64,000 nt of DNA from JBBQYD01 sp942493075 (GCA_942493075.1 OW818681.1:5704001-5768000), one strand, 5' to 3'; counted from the first letter of the stretch, positions 16,753 to 26,179 are shown. Numbers and translations: made by a program. Notes: a model not told the origin generated them from the sequence alone.

Positions 16753-18426
16753 ATGAACATGAGCGGTGACAATCTGGCTGGCGAAGACATGGCGCTGCTG
16801 AGGGACTATGTCCAACACGGTTCCGAAGCCGCATTCGCCACCCTGGTGTCGCGCCACATCAACCTGGTTTACTCGATCGCAAAGCGGCAGGTTCAGGATT
16901 CTCAACTGGCAGAAGAAATCACTCAAAATGTCTTTGTACTTCTAGCGCAGAAGGCAAAGGTCCTGGGCCCGCAAACCATCCTTTCCGGCTGGCTCTGCCG
17001 CACAACCCGATATGTTTCCGCAGACGCGCTCAAAACGCGGCGGCGCCGCCAAGAGAGGGAGAAAGAGTCGCAGATGCAAGCCATCTTGAACGAGCCTGGG
17101 ACTGGCTCTTGGGAACAAATAGCACCGCTGCTGGATGAGGCACTTGAGCTCCTGGGAGAGAAGGAACAGGACGCCATCGCCCTGCGTTTCTTTGAAGGCA
17201 AAGACCTGCGGGAAGTAGGAGCCGCCATGGGGATCGGCGAAGATGCAGCTCGAATGCGGGTGAATCGTGGGATTGAAAAACTCCGTGAAATCTTCGCAAA
17301 GCAGGGCGTGGCCTTGTCAGCAACAACCATCGCCGGGACGTTGGCTGCACAGTCGGTTCAAGCTGCACCAGCAGGATTGGCAACCACGGTTGCATCCGTG
17401 GTTGCTGGAACAACTCTGACCACCGCAACAGCTATTGCTGTCACGAAAACCGTAGCTATGAGCACACTTCACAAAACATTTATCGGAGCTGGCTGCGCGA
17501 TCGCACTCGGGATCGGGGTTTACCAGACTCATCAAACCAGCCTGGCGCGGGCAGAAGCCCGATCACAAAAACAGAAGCAGGCTCCCCTGGAAGAGACAAT
17601 TCAGCGGTTGCAGCAACAACTCACTGACGCAACGAATCGGCTGGCAGGTTTGGCGGAAACCGTGGCAATGTCCCGCAGGAATGAAGGAGAACTGCTCTCT
17701 CTTCGGGGAGAAGTCAGCAGGTTGCGCCGCGAGGCACAGGAACGGGCCCAGTTAGCATCCGACGTATCGGGCGAATTCGAGGGTTCGGATTATAAGGCCT
17801 GGTTTGAGCGGATTATCCAATTGAAGCAATGGGTAAAGCGAACACCAGGGGCGGAAGTTCCTGAGATGAAGTATTTGAACGTTTGGGACTGGCTCAATGT
17901 CGCAGAAGCCAAGCTTGAAACACCAGAGGACTTTAATGCGGCGTTGAAACGGCTGCGCCAAAATGCAGAGGCCGGGTTCCTTCGCCTCGCTGAGCCTGCA
18001 TTGCGCAAGTACCTTCAGGAGAACAACCAGGAGTTTCCGAAAGAGGTTTCACAGCTTGCACCCTATTTCGAGGTTCCACCTCCGGGAAACGAAATTCTCA
18101 GCAGGTATGAGGTCAGGACTGACAATAGTATCTATGCCAATAACATCTTTGCCAATAACGTTCCTGCCACCAAGAACCTGGTTATCATGGCCAAGTTCCC
18201 CGATCCAGATGGGATGTCCATGGTGGGAACAAACGGCTTCGCGAGCTTCCATTCTCCCGATGACATGTCCATTCTAGCGCCAGCTCTTCAGGCTCTTTAC
18301 GAGGCTACACCTCACATCAACAATAGAAAATCCCTCAACATAGACGAGGTGGTCCCTTACATACGAACCCCAGAACAAATGGCCGCATACAAGCGGTTGA
18401 CCGCGAAGAAGAACGCTTCGAAGTAG
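16753..18426 (+). CDS. ECF-type sigma factor fused to a membrane-anchored coiled-coil domain
   Basis: The N-terminus is an ECF sigma factor: region 2 (about residues 10-85, GSEAAFATLVSRHINLVYSI...AEEITQNVFVLLAQKA) and region 4 with its helix-turn-helix (about 125-175, ALRFFEGKDLREVGAAMGI). An Ala/Thr-rich linker follows, then a membrane helix (FIGAGCAIALGIGVY, near residue 240), a heptad-rich coiled coil (about 265-320) and an unrecognised C-terminal domain of about 220 residues. From ATG 16753 the product is 557 residues. An upstream in-frame ATG at 16714 would add 13 poorly conserved-looking residues. The architecture implies that a periplasmic or surface domain controls the sigma part directly, without a separate anti-sigma factor. 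That mechanism is inferred. Confidence 0.85.
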   Translation: MNMSGDNLAGEDMALLRDYVQHGSEAAFATLVSRHINLVYSIAKRQVQDSQLAEEITQNVFVLLAQKAKVLGPQTILSGWLCRTTRYVSADALKTRRRRQEREKESQMQAILNEPGTGSWEQIAPLLDEALELLGEKEQDAIALRFFEGKDLREVGAAMGIGEDAARMRVNRGIEKLREIFAKQGVALSATTIAGTLAAQSVQAAPAGLATTVASVVAGTTLTTATAIAVTKTVAMSTLHKTFIGAGCAIALGIGVYQTHQTSLARAEARSQKQKQAPLEETIQRLQQQLTDATNRLAGLAETVAMSRRNEGELLSLRGEVSRLRREAQERAQLASDVSGEFEGSDYKAWFERIIQLKQWVKRTPGAEVPEMKYLNVWDWLNVAEAKLETPEDFNAALKRLRQNAEAGFLRLAEPALRKYLQENNQEFPKEVSQLAPYFEVPPPGNEILSRYEVRTDNSIYANNIFANNVPATKNLVIMAKFPDPDGMSMVGTNGFASFHSPDDMSILAPALQALYEATPHINNRKSLNIDEVVPYIRTPEQMAAYKRLTAKKNASK

Positions 18427-18517
18427 CGATAGAGACCGGTGAAATGCGTAGGCGGAACCGGTGCCCGCACCGGACGAGGCTATCTGGTGCGTTCCGACTA
18501 ACCCGAACATCTGCCGT

Positions 18518-18816
18518 GAGCCCCCACAGGCTGAAGCCACCCAAGCCTCCGCAACCTTCAGCCTTTCCCCCCACCGGGCGGGTCCCAGTTTTTACTTCAT
18601 TCACCGCAAACAAAGGCGCACCGGGACGGTGCGCGTACTCGCAGTCGAGACGACCGCGCTACAAAGGGACGCATTCCGAAGGAATGCCAGCCATTAGCCA
18701 GGGGTTGCGCGAGGAACGAGCGCCACCCCTGGAAACGGAACGAAATGGAAACGACCCCGATTAGGGGTCGCAGATTCCCGGTCGCGAGGTAATCAATCAG
18801 GGAAGAACCGGAAACC
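18518..18816 (+). repeat. Direct repeat B, copy 2
   Basis: This is the second copy of the composite repeat at 16184-16630, in the same orientation, starting about 90 bp after the sigma-factor gene. It lacks the internal repeat-C insertion seen in copy 1. Recombination between the two copies would delete the sigma-factor gene. Confidence 0.75.
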
Positions 18817-18899
18817 AACGTCTTCATCGAATCGTCTGTGGTACTCGGGGACCGGCGGCCTTGGCAATGCCGCCCTACCTGCCGCTTCGGGAGAATCGG

Positions 18900-19598
18900 T
18901 CAACCGGCGCGTTTGCAGAGGTACTGCACAAAGGACGCTTTGCCGGGAGTCGCTTTTAGAATCTGGAACCCTGCACGCTCGATAATCCCCGCCATGATCC
19001 AATCCAAGGTGCTGTATTCTTTAGACGCATGGCCAATGGCTCCCTGGCGGACAGCCTCGGGACAGGCCCCTATAAAGCCTTCAAAGCACGACGCGTGGTC
19101 CTCGCCTTTCCATGAGAACACAACGTCTCCCAACAGGAAGACGCCTCCCGGTTTCAGAGCGTTGTAAACCTTCCGCAATGCAACTGCCTTCCAGACATCA
19201 GGCAAATGGTGCAGCACTGCCACAGACACGACGGCATCGAAGGAAGCTGGTTGCACGTCAAAAGTGAGGAAACCTGCGTGGCCGAATTGCATGCCGGTGA
19301 GCCCTTCGGATTTCGCGCGCGACTCGGCATAACGGAGCATCGCCTCCGAGATGTCGATTGCGGTCACCTGATGTCCAGCGTGTGCTGCCGCACGGGCGAA
19401 GTGACCTGACCCTGTGCCGATCTCCAGAATGCGTGAAGCGGGGTGCAGGTCGAGTTGTTGCAGGATGGCAGCATCTTCCGCAGCCAGGTCGCGCAACTCG
19501 CCCATCCGTTTTTCGTAGCGCTCCACCTCAGCCTCATTGGCGTAATCAACGCCAACCTGCTGAAACTCGTTCCACTGCCAAACAGGCGTTGCCTTCAT
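18900..19598 (-). CDS. Class I SAM-dependent methyltransferase
   Basis: This 232-residue protein has the Rossmann-type SAM fold: motif I ILEIGTGSGHFARAAA (about residues 62-77), the acidic end of strand 2 in VTAIDISEAM, motif IV FDAVVSVAVLHHLPD and LKPGGVFLLGDVVF. The ATG at 19598 (MKATPVWQWNEF) is chosen because the upstream reading frame runs into repeat C. The YANEAEVERYEKRM leader resembles UbiE/Coq5-like and arsenite-methyltransferase-type enzymes, but the substrate cannot be told. It is isolated between repeats with no partner genes. Confidence 0.82.
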   Translation of the reverse strand: MKATPVWQWNEFQQVGVDYANEAEVERYEKRMGELRDLAAEDAAILQQLDLHPASRILEIGTGSGHFARAAAHAGHQVTAIDISEAMLRYAESRAKSEGLTGMQFGHAGFLTFDVQPASFDAVVSVAVLHHLPDVWKAVALRKVYNALKPGGVFLLGDVVFSWKGEDHASCFEGFIGACPEAVRQGAIGHASKEYSTLDWIMAGIIERAGFQILKATPGKASFVQYLCKRAG

Positions 19599-19726
19599 CC
19601 GGCCATTGTAGGACGGCTGAATGCCGACGTGCAGCAAATTTTGATTTGTGACTGGAGCGACCGGGATCTGGTCCCCCTTCAGGGAACTCGGATAGAAGTT
19701 GTAGCCGAACAGGGACACGCTTTTTG

Positions 19727-20019
19727 TGGTAGGGCCGCTCTCGCCGCAGAGCGCCGTCTCAGGCTTCATTGAATCATTTGTGGTGTTCGGAGACCGGCGG
19801 CCTTGGCAATGCGGCCCGTTGGGAGAAAGGCTAAATGCTAAAGGCTGAACGACCAAGGGAATGCCAACTTAGTCGAGTCGCTTGCGTCTTGGACTGCTGT
19901 AGTCCTCTAGTCCTCTACAGCTTTTCGGAAGGAAATGGATGGTGACTGCAATTATCCTTACAACGTCCTACCCTGTGCCTCACCGGAAGGCCCCGCCGCG
20001 TCAGGAGACGCGGCCCACA
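19727..20019 (+). repeat. Direct repeat C, copy 2
   Basis: This matches 15815-16094, including the GCGGCCTTGGCAATGC block, the TCGCTTGCGTCTTGGACTGC block and the CCGCCGCGTCAGGAGACGCGG hairpin. It contains the heptamer tract AAAGGCTAAATGCTAAAGG near 19823. Confidence 0.75.
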
Positions 20020-20212
20020 GGGCCAAGGTAGGTGAGGAAATCGACTCGGGGTGGCTGCTCGCCGGCAAGCTTTAACCCCTAAATTGTCTGGCCCGTCATT
20101 CTTATTATCGACCGGGAAGTCGAAAACCTTTAGAGGATATTCTTGGGGCCGGTCCCACACCGGTAATGACCTAAATAGCCATAGTACAGCGCACAACACA
20201 ATGCTGACGGGC

Positions 20213-21460
20213 TTACAGGTTTCTGACTATGCCGAGGAACAGGATCAGTTCGCTGCGGGCATCCACAATGGCGAACAAGAAAGGACGATCCACAATCATC
20301 TCAAACGGCTTTGGTGGGTCTGGGCTGATGCCGTAGGATTGCGCCATCATAGAGACTGCTGCTGCCTCGGTGCCTTTCTCGTTCACTTCGATGAATGCCT
20401 TTTGCCGAAAGTCAGAGATGTAATGCGAATCACTGAACATTCGAGAGAAATCGGCAGCAGGCTTTGAGTTCTGGTTATTGAAGGCCGATCTCATCCCCAT
20501 TTTCTTGAGGACCGGAACGAGCTCCGTCGTTGCTTCTACTTTGAATTTTGGCAGGACAAGCCAGCCCTCACGTGCACTGAACCCCGGCATGGTGATCCGC
20601 CGCCAGTTGTCGCCATTCATATTCTCCATGAGTTCGGTTGGGCTGGAACCCGGAACTGGAAGGAAGATATACATGGCTACATTGCGCCCCCTGTAGGGCA
20701 AACGGACGGCTTGGTAGCCCTTGCCTTCGCGGTAATCGAACTCTTTTGACTTTTCCATCATCAGAACTCCCTTTATCGCGCCGGTTTGGGGATGAAAGAT
20801 CCGCTCTTTTGTGAGCTTTTCGTCAAACGGAGCGCGCCACCTCCCTTTGAAATAAATGGCATTTGCCAGAACCAGGTCAGTGTTGATCGGGTGGATCATT
20901 CTATCGGCGATTCCGGTAATGCGCCCGTGGGTTTGGTCTTTTGCCCATTGGTTTATTTCCTTCTCCGCCACAGGTACGTTTCTGAAATCAAGCGGTTTGA
21001 TCGCTGAAGAGAAGAAGGCTCTGTTAGCCTCCAGGAACTCATTCTTGATCAAGGCGCCATCGCGATACCAGAGCGCGTTGGCAGTTGTGAGAGTCACGTT
21101 CGTTTCTGCTGAGTGGAGCCGCTCGGCAGCGGCTTTGCACGCGAGGTTTAGCTCGTCGACCGTCAATCCGGTTACTTCCAAAACCTGCTGCATCTCGGTC
21201 TTGGTCTGTCCTGCCGCGCCGTTTACTGCCATCTGCAAGACTGTTGCGGCGCTGTAAGGTGAAATGAACAAATTATCAGACTGGTTCTGTGCGGCGACTT
21301 GCTTAAGCAGCTTGAAGGCGAACGCGTTGTTAGCGGCAGCCAATTTCGGCAGAGGGTTACTTTCGGCTCCCAGCGCCTGAAAAGCCAGCAGCACGGCGAG
21401 CACTGATTTTACACGAGAGAGAACTAATCCAAACGAAAGCCTGATTCCGGGCGCATTCAT
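20213..21460 (-). CDS. Secreted serpin (serine/cysteine protease inhibitor)
   Basis: This 415-residue protein has an N-terminal signal segment (SVLAVLLAFQALGA) and a full serpin fold. DNLFISPYSAATVLQMAVNG is the N-terminal signature, NAIYFKGRWRAPFD a core strand, and VNEKGTEAAAVSMMA the reactive-loop hinge with small residues, as in inhibitory serpins. The C-terminal PFLFAIVDARSELILFLGIV is the serpin signature. The scissile region (about QSYGISPDPP) is short and gives no clear target. Bacterial serpins often guard against self or host proteases. Here the signal peptide points to the periplasm or outside. The start at 21460 is preferred over an upstream in-frame codon. Confidence 0.93.
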   Translation of the reverse strand: MNAPGIRLSFGLVLSRVKSVLAVLLAFQALGAESNPLPKLAAANNAFAFKLLKQVAAQNQSDNLFISPYSAATVLQMAVNGAAGQTKTEMQQVLEVTGLTVDELNLACKAAAERLHSAETNVTLTTANALWYRDGALIKNEFLEANRAFFSSAIKPLDFRNVPVAEKEINQWAKDQTHGRITGIADRMIHPINTDLVLANAIYFKGRWRAPFDEKLTKERIFHPQTGAIKGVLMMEKSKEFDYREGKGYQAVRLPYRGRNVAMYIFLPVPGSSPTELMENMNGDNWRRITMPGFSAREGWLVLPKFKVEATTELVPVLKKMGMRSAFNNQNSKPAADFSRMFSDSHYISDFRQKAFIEVNEKGTEAAAVSMMAQSYGISPDPPKPFEMIVDRPFLFAIVDARSELILFLGIVRNL

Positions 21461-21579
21461 AAGGTTGATGTGATGGTGTTGCTGGATCAAACACACCAAA
21501 CCTTTGCGAAGTCAAGTGATTCCAGCCGTGCGCTTGGCCGAACTATTTCCTCAACAACAATGGGAATGTGACTTCCGGA

Positions 21580-21882
21580 TCACCGTGCCAACTTGTCCTG
21601 CACGCTGCGGATCTTGTCTTCGAGGGTCTGATCGCGGTCTATCCGCGTGCCAAGCTTGATGATCGTCGAAACGCGCGGCGCACCCATTTCATGAATGACT
21701 TCGTGACAGCGCTTCACGGCGGCAAATACCGCATCCCACTCGCCTTCGATGTTCGTTCCATAGGCGTGCAGCACGTGCTTTAGTCCGGATTGCTGCAGCA
21801 CCTTCTCGCATGCGGCCACATACGGCGATAGCGAAACGCCCACGCCAATTGGAACCACACACAAGTCAATCATCACGTTCAT
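21580..21882 (-). CDS. MTH1187/YkoF-type thiamine-binding protein
   Basis: This is a 100-residue member of the UPF0045/MTH1187 family, with the VVPIGVGVSLSPYVA start, the HAYGTNIEGEWDAVFAAV middle and GAPRVSTIIKLGTRID end. Members have a ferredoxin-like fold, form tetramers and bind thiamine or related small molecules. It is a single gene here, about 60 bp downstream of the rhomboid gene on the same strand. No thiamine biosynthesis or transport genes adjoin it. Confidence 0.85.
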   Translation of the reverse strand: MNVMIDLCVVPIGVGVSLSPYVAACEKVLQQSGLKHVLHAYGTNIEGEWDAVFAAVKRCHEVIHEMGAPRVSTIIKLGTRIDRDQTLEDKIRSVQDKLAR

Positions 21883-21944
21883 GGCTCAATCCTACTACCG
21901 GTTCGATGGGATGAACAGTGCCGAGCAGATAAAGACGGGAGGCG

Positions 21945-22808
21945 TTACCGTTTCATTTTGTCGCGGGCGGCTTCGAGTATCCGGCGCTCGCGATCGGTGA
22001 GGCTTTGGATGCCGTGCGCAGAGATCTTATCGAGGATGGGGTCCACCTCGCGGCTGAGGAATTCATCAGCCGGCAACTCCTCTGCCGGTACACTCTTTTG
22101 CTTCGACCAGATGCCTGAACTGGGGGATTGCACACGCACCAAGTGGGGGGCGGAACGCGCGGTTTGGCGGGGTTTAGGCCACTGCCAATGCCAATGAATC
22201 GCGTAACGGACGAAGAAAATGCCAGCGATCAAACCGCCCAGGTGCGCGGCGTGAGCCACGTTGCCGGACGGCGCTAACACGCCATAGACAGCGATGAACC
22301 CGCTGATGGCGAGCAGCCATTTGGCTTTCATCGGGATCACAAAGAAGAGCATCAGAATGCGTTCCGGGTATAGCAAGGCGAACGCAGCCAACAACCCGAA
22401 CACCCCTGCTGAGGCGCCCACGACCGGCACGGCGAAACTGCCCGGCAGCAATGCAGCGAGACAATGGAAAAGCCCGCCGATCACACCGCTCACCAGGTAG
22501 AGGGTGAGATAGCTCTTCTGCCCCAGGGCTTGCTCAACCTCCCGTCCGAAAACGTATATAGCCCACGCATTGAACAAGATATGCAGCAGACCCGCGTGCA
22601 TAAATTGGAACGTGAAGAACTGCCAAATGTACCCGTGGCTCAGGCCGTCCAGGCTCAATGCAAAATACTTTCCCACATTGAACTCGGAGAAACGCTCGAC
22701 AAACGCCTGCAACAGGAAAGCCGCCAGATTTGCCACCAGCAGCAGCAGGGTCATGGACCGCCTTGTATCAAAGGGGGTCTCCCGCATGTAATATCGATCG
22801 TCCAACAT
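21945..22808 (-). CDS. Rhomboid-family intramembrane serine protease
   Basis: This 287-residue protein has six or seven membrane helices. The catalytic serine motif is VVGASAGVFGLLAAF and the catalytic histidine lies in NVAHAAHLGGLIAGI. FFTFQFMHAGLLHILFNAWA holds the conserved HxxxxHxxxN helix. A soluble C-terminal tail ends in ILDKISAHGIQSLTDRERRI, a short motif common in rhomboids from this group. ATG 22808 (MLDDRYYMRETPFD) is chosen because the only in-frame codon further upstream is TTG. Confidence 0.92.
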   Translation of the reverse strand: MLDDRYYMRETPFDTRRSMTLLLLVANLAAFLLQAFVERFSEFNVGKYFALSLDGLSHGYIWQFFTFQFMHAGLLHILFNAWAIYVFGREVEQALGQKSYLTLYLVSGVIGGLFHCLAALLPGSFAVPVVGASAGVFGLLAAFALLYPERILMLFFVIPMKAKWLLAISGFIAVYGVLAPSGNVAHAAHLGGLIAGIFFVRYAIHWHWQWPKPRQTARSAPHLVRVQSPSSGIWSKQKSVPAEELPADEFLSREVDPILDKISAHGIQSLTDRERRILEAARDKMKR

Positions 22809-22876
22809 AACCAGAACCGATTTCAAAGTAGTCGCGAAACGCTAAATCTTCAAACAACCATTTCCCCGATTGCGCA

Positions 22877-23845
22877 TTATCCTGCCGGAGTTACCGATTC
22901 CACCAGCCTCAGCCCATGCTCCTGATAAACCAAACGCCCATCGCATTCGGTTGCCAGTAACGTCCGCATGCCAGGCCGAAGATTGGACAAGGCAACGAAG
23001 GCATTCGTTCCGCCAATTAATAAAGCAGTGGAAAGCGCGTCCGTTTCAGTAGCCGAATCGGTGATCACAACCGATAAGACCGCAGTGCTCGCGCTCTGGC
23101 CTGTTCGTGGGTCAAGGAGGTGGCCGTAGCGGCGTCCGTTGAGATTGAAACACCTGCCCCAAATGGCGGAAACCGAAAGTGCAGCCTCGTTAAGGCAGAG
23201 GGTGCCTAAAGCTGCTGCAGGAGGTGTTTGGTCCGCGGGTCCCCCTTCAAGCGCTACCTTCCATCCAGGCGCATCGGGTGGAGCGCCAATCGCAAGCACG
23301 GTGCTTGTCCCGCCATGAAAGAGAGCAGAGGTGATCTCAGCCTCGCGCAAGCAGTTGGCGGCTTGCTCGATGGCAAAGCCCTTGCCGATCGCCCCCAGAT
23401 CCAGCATGACGCCCGGGCGTGCAAACCGCACCGTGAAATTCCTGGGATCAAGCTCCACCTGGTGCATACCCACCAATTGGCGTGCCTTCTCCATGGCTTC
23501 GGGGTCAGGCACGTGGCCGAGGCCGTGTCCGCCCATGAACCCCCAACACCGCACCAGCGGCGCGATGGTGATATCGAACAGGCCATCCGTTTCGCGGTGG
23601 AGTTGAGCACACCTTTGCAGCAGGGAAAAAACAGGCGGGCTAAGTTGAACGGGTTCGAAAGCAGCCCGGGCGTTGGCGTGTGCAATCTCGCTGCTGGAGT
23701 CGTAGAGGCTCAAGCGAGCCTCCCAATGCCCGATCTCATCCAGCGCTTCCTCGCCGGCAGCCCTCAAGTGCCGGGGCGAAGCTCCGTGCATCGCGATCTC
23801 AAATCGCGTGGCCATGGCATTTCGAGCGACTGTGACGACTTCCAT
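22877..23845 (-). CDS. apbE: FAD:protein FMN transferase
   Basis: This 322-residue enzyme covalently attaches FMN to Thr/Ser of target flavoproteins (for example NqrB/NqrC and RnfG/RnfD families). Conserved parts are MATRFEIAMHG at the start, MLDLGAIGKGFAIEQA, the GGTSTVLAIG loop, GHLLDPRTGQSAS and TETDALSTALLIGG, which binds the divalent metal. No signal peptide or lipobox is evident. No target flavoprotein with the D(G/A)xSGAT motif was noticed in the window. Confidence 0.92.
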   Translation of the reverse strand: MEVVTVARNAMATRFEIAMHGASPRHLRAAGEEALDEIGHWEARLSLYDSSSEIAHANARAAFEPVQLSPPVFSLLQRCAQLHRETDGLFDITIAPLVRCWGFMGGHGLGHVPDPEAMEKARQLVGMHQVELDPRNFTVRFARPGVMLDLGAIGKGFAIEQAANCLREAEITSALFHGGTSTVLAIGAPPDAPGWKVALEGGPADQTPPAAALGTLCLNEAALSVSAIWGRCFNLNGRRYGHLLDPRTGQSASTAVLSVVITDSATETDALSTALLIGGTNAFVALSNLRPGMRTLLATECDGRLVYQEHGLRLVESVTPAG

Positions 23846-23854
23846 AAAGCAAAA

Positions 23855-23883
23855 GGGCCCCGCAGGATGCTCCTGCGGGGCCC
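23855..23883 (-). terminator. Rho-independent terminator of the Gfo/Idh gene
   Basis: This is a perfect 13 bp stem, GGGCCCCGCAGGA/TCCTGCGGGGCCC, around a three-base loop, followed on the minus strand by TTTTGCTTT. It lies 20 bp past the stop of the oxidoreductase gene and just before apbE, so it should separate the two transcripts. Confidence 0.85.
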
Positions 23884-23903
23884 TGCAAAACCTGGATTAG
23901 AGA

Positions 23904-25280
23904 TTAGGTATCGGCGTTGCTGCCGTAGGTCATGATCGGGATTTCTTTCCCGGACCCGTCTGTGACCTTGCGGTTCTTCTCGTCGAACAAGCAAGTCATC
24001 TTCATGCGCTCGGACATTTCGGCGAGCGAGATGACGGTCTGCACGCGGATAGCCAGCTCGATGTTCGCATTCGGCGCACCGCCGGAACGGATACAATCAA
24101 ACCAGTTCTTTTCGTGCACCCGGATATCTTCGGGTTGGAGGCCGGTAATTGTTTCGGGATCGACCTCGTCTGAAAACTCCCGTTCAGGCACCAGTTCGAT
24201 ACGTTCGCCGCTGCTGCCGATGTTCATCGTGGCTTTATGGCCGTAGATGGCAAAGCCGGGGCTCTTGGCGTTCACCGTGCTGCAGGTGACGGTAATCATG
24301 TAGCCGCTCGGGAACTCGGCCAGGAGTTGAACGTGCTCGGGCACGTCGCGGATCGGGGTGTCCGGCGTGTTCTTATCGGCCAATACATTCTTGGTGGCGA
24401 TCGAGGTCACGCGGATCGGGAATTCCGGGTTGCCGGAGGCGATCATTAGCGGGTGCAAACGATGCGGCACGAGATCGCCGAGCAGACCGGAGCAATACGG
24501 GTAGTACTTGCGCCAGCGATGGAAATGATCCGCGCTAAACGGAACGCGCTTCTTCACGGGACCGAGCCACTTCTCCCAATCGATATTCTCGGCCTTGGAA
24601 TCGCCGTCGATCATGTAGTTCCACTCGCCGCCAACACTGTTACGGCAGTAGTAGCCTTGGCCCCAGACCAGGGTGCCGATCTTGCCGGCTTTGATGATCT
24701 CTCCGCATTTGTGCCAGCCTACCGCTGAGCAGCCCTGGGAACCGACTTGGAAGACTTTGCCCGTCTTCTTGACCACATCATAAACCTTGAATGCTTCGTC
24801 GAGGTAGCGGGTCATCGGCTTCTCGCAGTAAACGTGCTTGCCCGCTTGGAGCGAGTCGATGGTCATCTGCGCGTGGACTGGATCATGAGTGGCGACCAAC
24901 ACGGCATCCAGATCTTTGCGCTCCAGCATCTTACGATAATCGACATTGACGTCGGCTTCAGCCAGCCCGGCCTTTTCCTTCGCCCAGTCGCGGCGTTTGT
25001 TGAAGACGTCCGCTGCGGCGACGATCTTGGTGTTGTTTTCGTTGGCTTTCTGGTGAATGCCAAGAAAATGGTTCTGGCCGATACCAGTGCCCATACCGAT
25101 CACGCCTACATTAATGCGGTTGTTAGCACCGGCAACGTTGGCTGAGGGGGCCTGATTCTGACCATACACCGGTACCCGCAGGAACGGGGTGGCGGCTGCC
25201 GCAGCGGCTACGACGGCAGTTTTTCGAATAAAATCACGGCGCGGAAGCCCGGATCCAGGAGATTTAGGTTGGTTTTCCAT
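23904..25280 (-). CDS. Tat-exported Gfo/Idh/MocA-family oxidoreductase
   Basis: The product is about 458 residues. The N-terminus has a Tat signal (LPRRDFIRKTAVVAAAAAAT), then a Rossmann NAD(P)-binding region with INVGVIGMGTGIGQNHF. EKPMTRYLDEAF contains the family's EKP motif, where the lysine is catalytic. The C-terminal alpha/beta domain is complete. Such secreted Gfo/Idh proteins are abundant in Planctomycetes and Verrucomicrobia and act on sugars or glycosides, but the substrate is not evident. ATG 25280 is used; the codon two residues upstream is TTG. Confidence 0.9.
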   Translation of the reverse strand: MENQPKSPGSGLPRRDFIRKTAVVAAAAAATPFLRVPVYGQNQAPSANVAGANNRINVGVIGMGTGIGQNHFLGIHQKANENNTKIVAAADVFNKRRDWAKEKAGLAEADVNVDYRKMLERKDLDAVLVATHDPVHAQMTIDSLQAGKHVYCEKPMTRYLDEAFKVYDVVKKTGKVFQVGSQGCSAVGWHKCGEIIKAGKIGTLVWGQGYYCRNSVGGEWNYMIDGDSKAENIDWEKWLGPVKKRVPFSADHFHRWRKYYPYCSGLLGDLVPHRLHPLMIASGNPEFPIRVTSIATKNVLADKNTPDTPIRDVPEHVQLLAEFPSGYMITVTCSTVNAKSPGFAIYGHKATMNIGSSGERIELVPEREFSDEVDPETITGLQPEDIRVHEKNWFDCIRSGGAPNANIELAIRVQTVISLAEMSERMKMTCLFDEKNRKVTDGSGKEIPIMTYGSNADT

Positions 25281-25458
25281 AATCAAAGTTCATTCACACG
25301 GCATTATCACTGCCCAGTATCAGACGCAGCCTAGCTGAACATTATTCGGGGTCAATAACCGAAAATTCCATGACGCGCTTTTTGGGGTGTGAGGATTCTT
25401 TGGACGCCTTTGTGTCAACCGAGGTTGCAGAATCGGGCTCGGTGAACTGATCGGGCGG

Positions 25459-25842
25459 TCAAAAATCACCCTCCAAGTGCCAGCGGACCTGGTGCTTGGC
25501 CGCGACTGTCAGGATGCGTTCGCAATCGTTCAAATCCTGGATCACCATCTCGTCCCAAAGAGATGCCTGGGTCAGCAGCGCTCGAACCGTCGCTAAACCC
25601 TCCTCTGCGGAGAAATGCTGAAGGGGAGGCAACTCTGTAACATCCATCTCCACGCCCTCTCCTTCCATAAACTCCGCCACTTCGGTTGGGTCCGCGCTGA
25701 AGAATTCCACCAAGGGCCGAACGCCAAGTCGTTGTGCAGCCGCCTCAAGTTCCTCGCCATGGCGCGCCAGGCCCTTTCCGTCCATCATCGTATCAAGCCC
25801 TTCAACGGTCCTCTCGAGCACTATGTAATTGGCCGCTCCCAT
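25459..25842 (-). CDS. Conserved-looking hypothetical cytosolic protein
   Basis: This is a 127-residue acidic protein with no signal peptide, membrane helix or recognised motif. It starts MGAANYIVLERTVEGLD and contains ADPTEVAEFMEGEGVEMD. The even amino-acid composition and good codon use support it as real. The length and beginning resemble small proteins that accompany immunity or DUF-type families, but I cannot assign one. Confidence 0.6.
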   Translation of the reverse strand: MGAANYIVLERTVEGLDTMMDGKGLARHGEELEAAAQRLGVRPLVEFFSADPTEVAEFMEGEGVEMDVTELPPLQHFSAEEGLATVRALLTQASLWDEMVIQDLNDCERILTVAAKHQVRWHLEGDF

Positions 25843-25888
25843 AATGATTGCTGTTAATGTGTTCGCTAATTAGCAGGTTGGTGTGTCG

Positions 25889-26179
25889 TCATTTCTTTAC
25901 ATACCACCAAAGAAAGATCAACCCGGCAAGCAGCACCACGAACAGGACCCCGATGGCTGCGGTTGTCTCATTGGTCAAGTAGACCTGTTGTCCCCGTTTA
26001 TGGTAAGTGCCTTGCCATCTGAGCTTCCGATTCGGGATATCGCGCAACAGCGGGTCACATTTCCACTTCCCAAAAGAGATCACCGGCACGACCATGCGGC
26101 CAACGTAGTATCCGCCCAGGTGGAATACCAACTCCAGGATTGGCTGTAGAAGAAACTCACCTAAAAAACTCGCGGGCAT
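25889..26179 (-). CDS. Small two-helix membrane protein, unknown function
   Basis: This is a 96-residue protein. An N-terminal hydrophobic stretch (FLGEFLLQPILELVFHLGGYYVG) and a C-terminal helix (TAAIGVLFVVLLAGLIFLWWYV) flank a basic central loop with Trp and Cys. No family is recognised. It has a clear ATG at 26179. Confidence 0.6.
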   Translation of the reverse strand: MPASFLGEFLLQPILELVFHLGGYYVGRMVVPVISFGKWKCDPLLRDIPNRKLRWQGTYHKRGQQVYLTNETTAAIGVLFVVLLAGLIFLWWYVKK

